Assembly (NCBI RefSeq): GCF_000058485.1
Contig: NC_008278.1
Coordinates: 1,544,962-1,608,961 of the forward strand
Source: Frankia alni ACN14a
GTDB lineage: Bacteria; Actinomycetota; Actinomycetes; Frankiales; Frankiaceae
DNA length: 64,000 bases
Reading direction: 5' to 3'
Shown: piece by piece, positions 61,224 through 64,000 of the stretch
Position numbering within the stretch: position 1 is the first letter of the stretch
Layout: each line of letters opens with the position of its first letter
Made by a program: the position numbers and the translations under genes
Notes under the pieces: generated by a model
Databases searched by the model: none
What the model was told of the DNA's origin: nothing
What the model saw: only the letters and a program-made list of their open reading frames with translations

Positions 61224-61847
61224 TTACGAGGTGAGGACCTCGCGCAGAAGGGTGGCCAGGTCGCGGAAGGCCAGGCCGCGGTGGCTGATCGCGTCCTTCT
61301 CGGCCGCGGTCAGCTCGGCGTTGGTCCGGGTCTGGCCGTCGGCGAGGAACAGCGGGTCGTAGCCGAAGCCGGCCTGGCCGCGGGGCTCGGTCAGTAGGAC
61401 GCCCCGCAGCTCCCCGTGCGTCACCCGCTCCACGCCGGCGGGGGTGACCAGGGCCGCCGCGCAGACGAAGGCGGCGCCGCGGCGCTCGGGTGGCACGTCG
61501 TCGAGCTGGGCCAGGAGCAGGGCGTTGTTCGCCTCGTCGCGCTCGACGCGGGTGCCGTCCCGGCGTCCGGACCAGCGGGCCGAGCGCACGCCGGGCATGC
61601 CGGACAGTTCGTCGACCGCGAGCCCGGAGTCGTCGGCCACGGCGGGCAGGCCGGTCTGGTCGGCCGCCGCCCGCGCCTTGATCAGGGCGTTCTCGGCGAA
61701 GGTTGTCCCGGTCTCGGCGACCTCCTCGCCGTCGGGGAGAGCCACCAGCTCCACCGACAGGCCGCTGGCCGCCAGGATGCGGCGCAGCTCCGTCAGCTTC
61801 GCCTCGTTGCGGCTGGCGAGGACCACCCGCACCGGCTTCGCGGTCAC
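61224..61847 (-). CDS. rdgB: XTP/dITP pyrophosphatase (RdgB/HAM1)
   Basis: House-cleaning enzyme hydrolysing non-canonical purine nucleotides. [16 protein letters not shown] at the N-terminus, [45 protein letters not shown] and [11 protein letters not shown] are the family motifs. Length 207 from a GTG at 61847 that overlaps the stop of the RNase PH gene (GTGA). Last gene of a leftward operon murI, phosphodiesterase, rph, rdgB. It fits the purine theme of the region but is a universal gene. Confidence 0.94.
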   Translation of the reverse strand: MTAKPVRVVLASRNEAKLTELRRILAASGLSVELVALPDGEEVAETGTTFAENALIKARAAADQTGLPAVADDSGLAVDELSGMPGVRSARWSGRRDGTRVERDEANNALLLAQLDDVPPERRGAAFVCAAALVTPAGVERVTHGELRGVLLTEPRGQAGFGYDPLFLADGQTRTNAELTAAEKDAISHRGLAFRDLATLLREVLTS

Positions 61848-62587
61848 CGTGCCCCCTCCGGTCGGGCGGGACCCGCCGGCGCCGGACCCTGCAGCGCCTC
61901 GGCCTGGATCTCCGCGAGCTGGGCGCAGCCGAACACGGCGAGGTCGAGCAGGTTGTCGAGCATCGCCCGGTCGAACGGGACGCCCTCGGCGGTGCCCTGT
62001 ACCTCGACGAACCCGTCCGCGCCGGTGCAGACCACGTTCATGTCGGTGTCCGCGGTGGAGTCCTCGGTGTAGGCGAGGTCGAGCATCGGCTCGCCTCGCA
62101 CGACCCCGACGCTCACCGCGGCGACGCTCGTCGTGATCGCCGCCGGCCGGCCGAGCCAGCGGGCGGCATCGACCAGCGCGACGTAGGCGCCGGTGATCGC
62201 GGCAGTGCGGGTGCCGCCATCGGCGAGCAGCACGTCGCAGTCGATGGCGATGGTGTTCTCGCCAAGCGCGGCCAGGTCGATGCAGGCCCGCAGGCTGCGC
62301 CCGATCAACCGGGAGATCTCGTGCGTGCGCCCCCCGATCCGGCCACGCACCGACTCGCGGTCGTTGCGGGTGTTGGTGGCCCGCGGCAGCATCGAGTACT
62401 CGGCTGTCACCCAGCCCAGGCCGCTGCCCTTGCGCCAGCGCGGGACGCCGGTGGTCACGGAGGCGGCGCACAGCACCCTGGTCCTGCCGGCGCTGATCAG
62501 CGCCGATCCCTCGGCGTGCTCCTGCCAGCCCCGCTGGATCGTCACCTGCCGGAGATCGTCCGGTTTCCTGCCATCGACTCGTGTCAC
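61844..62587 (-). CDS. rph: Ribonuclease PH
   Basis: Phosphorolytic 3'-5' exoribonuclease that trims tRNA 3' ends. [77 protein letters not shown] and [18 protein letters not shown] cover the RNase PH core with the phosphate-binding and metal-binding residues. Length 247. Starts at GTG 62587, 55 bases after the stop of the phosphodiesterase gene. Its end overlaps rdgB. Confidence 0.96.
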   Translation of the reverse strand: MTRVDGRKPDDLRQVTIQRGWQEHAEGSALISAGRTRVLCAASVTTGVPRWRKGSGLGWVTAEYSMLPRATNTRNDRESVRGRIGGRTHEISRLIGRSLRACIDLAALGENTIAIDCDVLLADGGTRTAAITGAYVALVDAARWLGRPAAITTSVAAVSVGVVRGEPMLDLAYTEDSTADTDMNVVCTGADGFVEVQGTAEGVPFDRAMLDNLLDLAVFGCAQLAEIQAEALQGPAPAGPARPEGAR

Positions 62588-62642
62588 GCCCGCGACACTA
62601 TCGGCCCGCCCCGGACCGGCCGCCCGGCCCCGCCCGAGCCGG

Positions 62643-63389
62643 TCAGATCTCGTAGGTGGCCCCGGGCGCGGCGATGGTCAGGTTCCCGTCGAACGCCCCG
62701 GCCGCCTCCTCCTCCGAACGGGCGGCGTTGCCCCAGGGGACGAGATGGGTCAGCACCAGCCGCCCCACACCGGCCTTCTGCGCGTGCTCGCCGGCCTCCC
62801 GGCCGGTGAGGTGCAGGTCGGGCGGGTTGTCCTCGTCGTCGAGGAAGGATGCCTCGCACAGGAACAGGTCGCTGTCGCGGGCGAGCCGGACGAGCCGGTC
62901 ACAGGCGCCGGTGTCGCCCGAGTAGGTGAGCACCCGATCCTCCGCCGTGACCCGGACGCCGTATGCCTCGACCGGGTGCGCCACCCGGGTGAGGTCGATG
63001 CGGAACGGCCCGACGTGCAGGCAGCCGGCGCCGATGGTGCGGAAGTCGTAGATGTCGGCGAGGCTGTCGTCCGGCCACTTCTCGAACGCGCCGCACAGCC
63101 GTTCCTGGGTGTTGATCGGGCCGTAGACGGGCAGCTTGGGCGGCATGCCCTCGGGGTGGTAGCGCCGCGCGTAGGAGTTTGCCACCAGGTCCAGGCAGTG
63201 GTCGCCGTGCAGGTGGCTGAGCAGGACCGCGTCGATGTCGCGCAGGTCGCAGTGCCGCTGCAGTTCGCCCATCGACCCGTTGCCCGCGTCGAGGACGAGA
63301 CGGAACCCGTCCGACTCCACCAGGTACGACGAGCAGGCGGAGGCCGGCCCCGGGTACGTGCCGGAACATCCGAGAATGGTCAGTTTCAC
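62643..63389 (-). CDS. Metallo-beta-lactamase-fold phosphodiesterase (Rv1339-like)
   Basis: A 248-residue MBL-fold hydrolase with the metal motif [11 protein letters not shown] (His-X-His-X-Asp-His), a downstream His in [10 protein letters not shown], Asp in [10 protein letters not shown] and His in LTHLVPWGN. The mycobacterial gene at the same place (Rv1339, between murI and rphA) encodes a cyclic-AMP phosphodiesterase, so the same role is likely here. Starts with an ATG overlapping the murI stop (ATGA at 63386-63389). Confidence 0.88.
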   Translation of the reverse strand: MKLTILGCSGTYPGPASACSSYLVESDGFRLVLDAGNGSMGELQRHCDLRDIDAVLLSHLHGDHCLDLVANSYARRYHPEGMPPKLPVYGPINTQERLCGAFEKWPDDSLADIYDFRTIGAGCLHVGPFRIDLTRVAHPVEAYGVRVTAEDRVLTYSGDTGACDRLVRLARDSDLFLCEASFLDDEDNPPDLHLTGREAGEHAQKAGVGRLVLTHLVPWGNAARSEEEAAGAFDGNLTIAAPGATYEI

Positions 63390-64000
63390 CGTGGCACCAC
63401 CGGGCTCTGCTGGGAGGAATCCTGATCCGCCGCGGGTCGGGCGGTCCAGACGGCTGCGGTCGAGGTCCTGGTGGCGGGTGGCGGGGACGGCACCGGAAGG
63501 GACGGCTCCCCGGAGGCCACGGCCGAGACCTGGACGAGTTCGGGCCCTAGGAACCTGCGCCCCACCCGGGTGAACAGCGTGGGGTCACCCGTGGTCAGGA
63601 AGCGGTGGCTGGGTGGCGGTAGGTCAGGGTCACGGAACAGCCCGTCCCGCGCGAGCACCCGGTAGGTGTCCTTCGCCGTCTCCTCGGCACTGCTCACCAA
63701 TGTCACGCCCTCTCCCATCACGAGGCCGATCACCCCGGTCAGCAGCGGGTAATGGGTGCATCCGAGTATCACCGTGTCGACGTCGGCTTCCTGCAACGGT
63801 GCGAGATATGCCTCGGTCAGTCCGAGTAGCTGCCGCCCAGAGGTGATACCCCGCTCGACGAAGTCCACGAACGCGGGGCAGGCGACGCCGGTCAGGTCGA
63901 CGCCCGCGGCGGCGGTGAACGCGTCGTCGTAGGCGCGGCTGCCGATCGTGGCCACCGTGCCGATGACGCCCACCCGACCGCTGCGGGTGGCCGCCACCGC
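63386..64000 (-). CDS. murI: Glutamate racemase, 3' part
   Basis: C-terminal two thirds of MurI, which makes D-glutamate for peptidoglycan. The frame runs off the right edge of the window, so the N-terminus is missing. The second catalytic cysteine is in [15 protein letters not shown], preceded by the region [13 protein letters not shown] that carries the family's ligand contacts, and the domain ends near [12 protein letters not shown] Ser/Pro/Thr/Ala-rich tail of about 45 residues follows. Stop overlaps the start of the phosphodiesterase gene. Confidence 0.93.
   Translation of the reverse strand, partial: AVAATRSGRVGVIGTVATIGSRAYDDAFTAAAGVDLTGVACPAFVDFVERGITSGRQLLGLTEAYLAPLQEADVDTVILGCTHYPLLTGVIGLVMGEGVTLVSSAEETAKDTYRVLARDGLFRDPDLPPPSHRFLTTGDPTLFTRVGRRFLGPELVQVSAVASGEPSLPVPSPPPATRTSTAAVWTARPAADQDSSQQSPVVPR

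Overview
The window is about 64 kb of very GC-rich DNA. Coding third positions are almost all G or C, GTG starts are frequent, and stop/start overlaps of the ATGA or GTGA type are the rule inside operons. The protein families point to a filamentous actinobacterium: DUF5709, DUF3349, DUF2017, MmyB-type regulators, a CysO/CysM/Mec sulfur system and a clpS to murI block arranged as in mycobacteria. Together with a hopanoid-type glycosyltransferase at the left edge, a Frankia-like organism is the best guess; this is inference. No rRNA or tRNA gene, CRISPR array, insertion sequence or prophage gene was seen.

The left half (about 0.8-37 kb) is a nitrogen-scavenging region centred on purine catabolism. 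It holds urease structural genes ureABC with detached ureF and ureD (no ureG or ureE in view). A four-gene ABC importer with two different permeases is followed by a long adenine-deaminase-like protein that has lost its metal ligands. Next come a Rieske oxygenase, a three-subunit xanthine dehydrogenase, allantoinase, an allantoicase/OHCU-decarboxylase fusion and 5-hydroxyisourate hydrolase. Further right are 8-oxoguanine deaminase coupled to an adenosine/adenine deaminase and another amidohydrolase coupled to a ferredoxin. In principle purines are deaminated, oxidised to urate, opened to allantoin and allantoate and then to urea, which urease splits. Urate oxidase and ureidoglycolate lyase are the two steps not found here. 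Interspersed genes are a PiT phosphate transporter, a citrate-lyase-like protein, a TetR/VOC divergent pair, a LysR regulator and a degenerate bacterioferritin-like protein.

The middle (about 37-54 kb) is mixed: an rRNA/tRNA methyltransferase, DUF2752 and DUF5709 proteins, an O-antigen-ligase-like polymerase convergent with an acyltransferase, and a winged-helix protein with a long Val-Glu-Pro repeat. A branched-chain-amino-acid-type ABC transporter follows, with a fused LivHM permease and a convergent binding protein. Then come small membrane or unknown proteins and a two-gene unit of an XRE regulator with a Nudix-like segment plus a GalE-like epimerase.

The right end (54-64 kb) reproduces the neighbourhood of Mycobacterium tuberculosis Rv1330c-Rv1341: pncB, clpS, a DUF2017 gene, mec, cysO, cysM, and then, inverted, rdgB, rph, a metallo-beta-lactamase-fold phosphodiesterase and murI. 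An NrtR-like regulator sits next to pncB. A feature of the whole window is short tandem repeats, mostly of 12-21 bp, found both inside genes (in frame) and between them.
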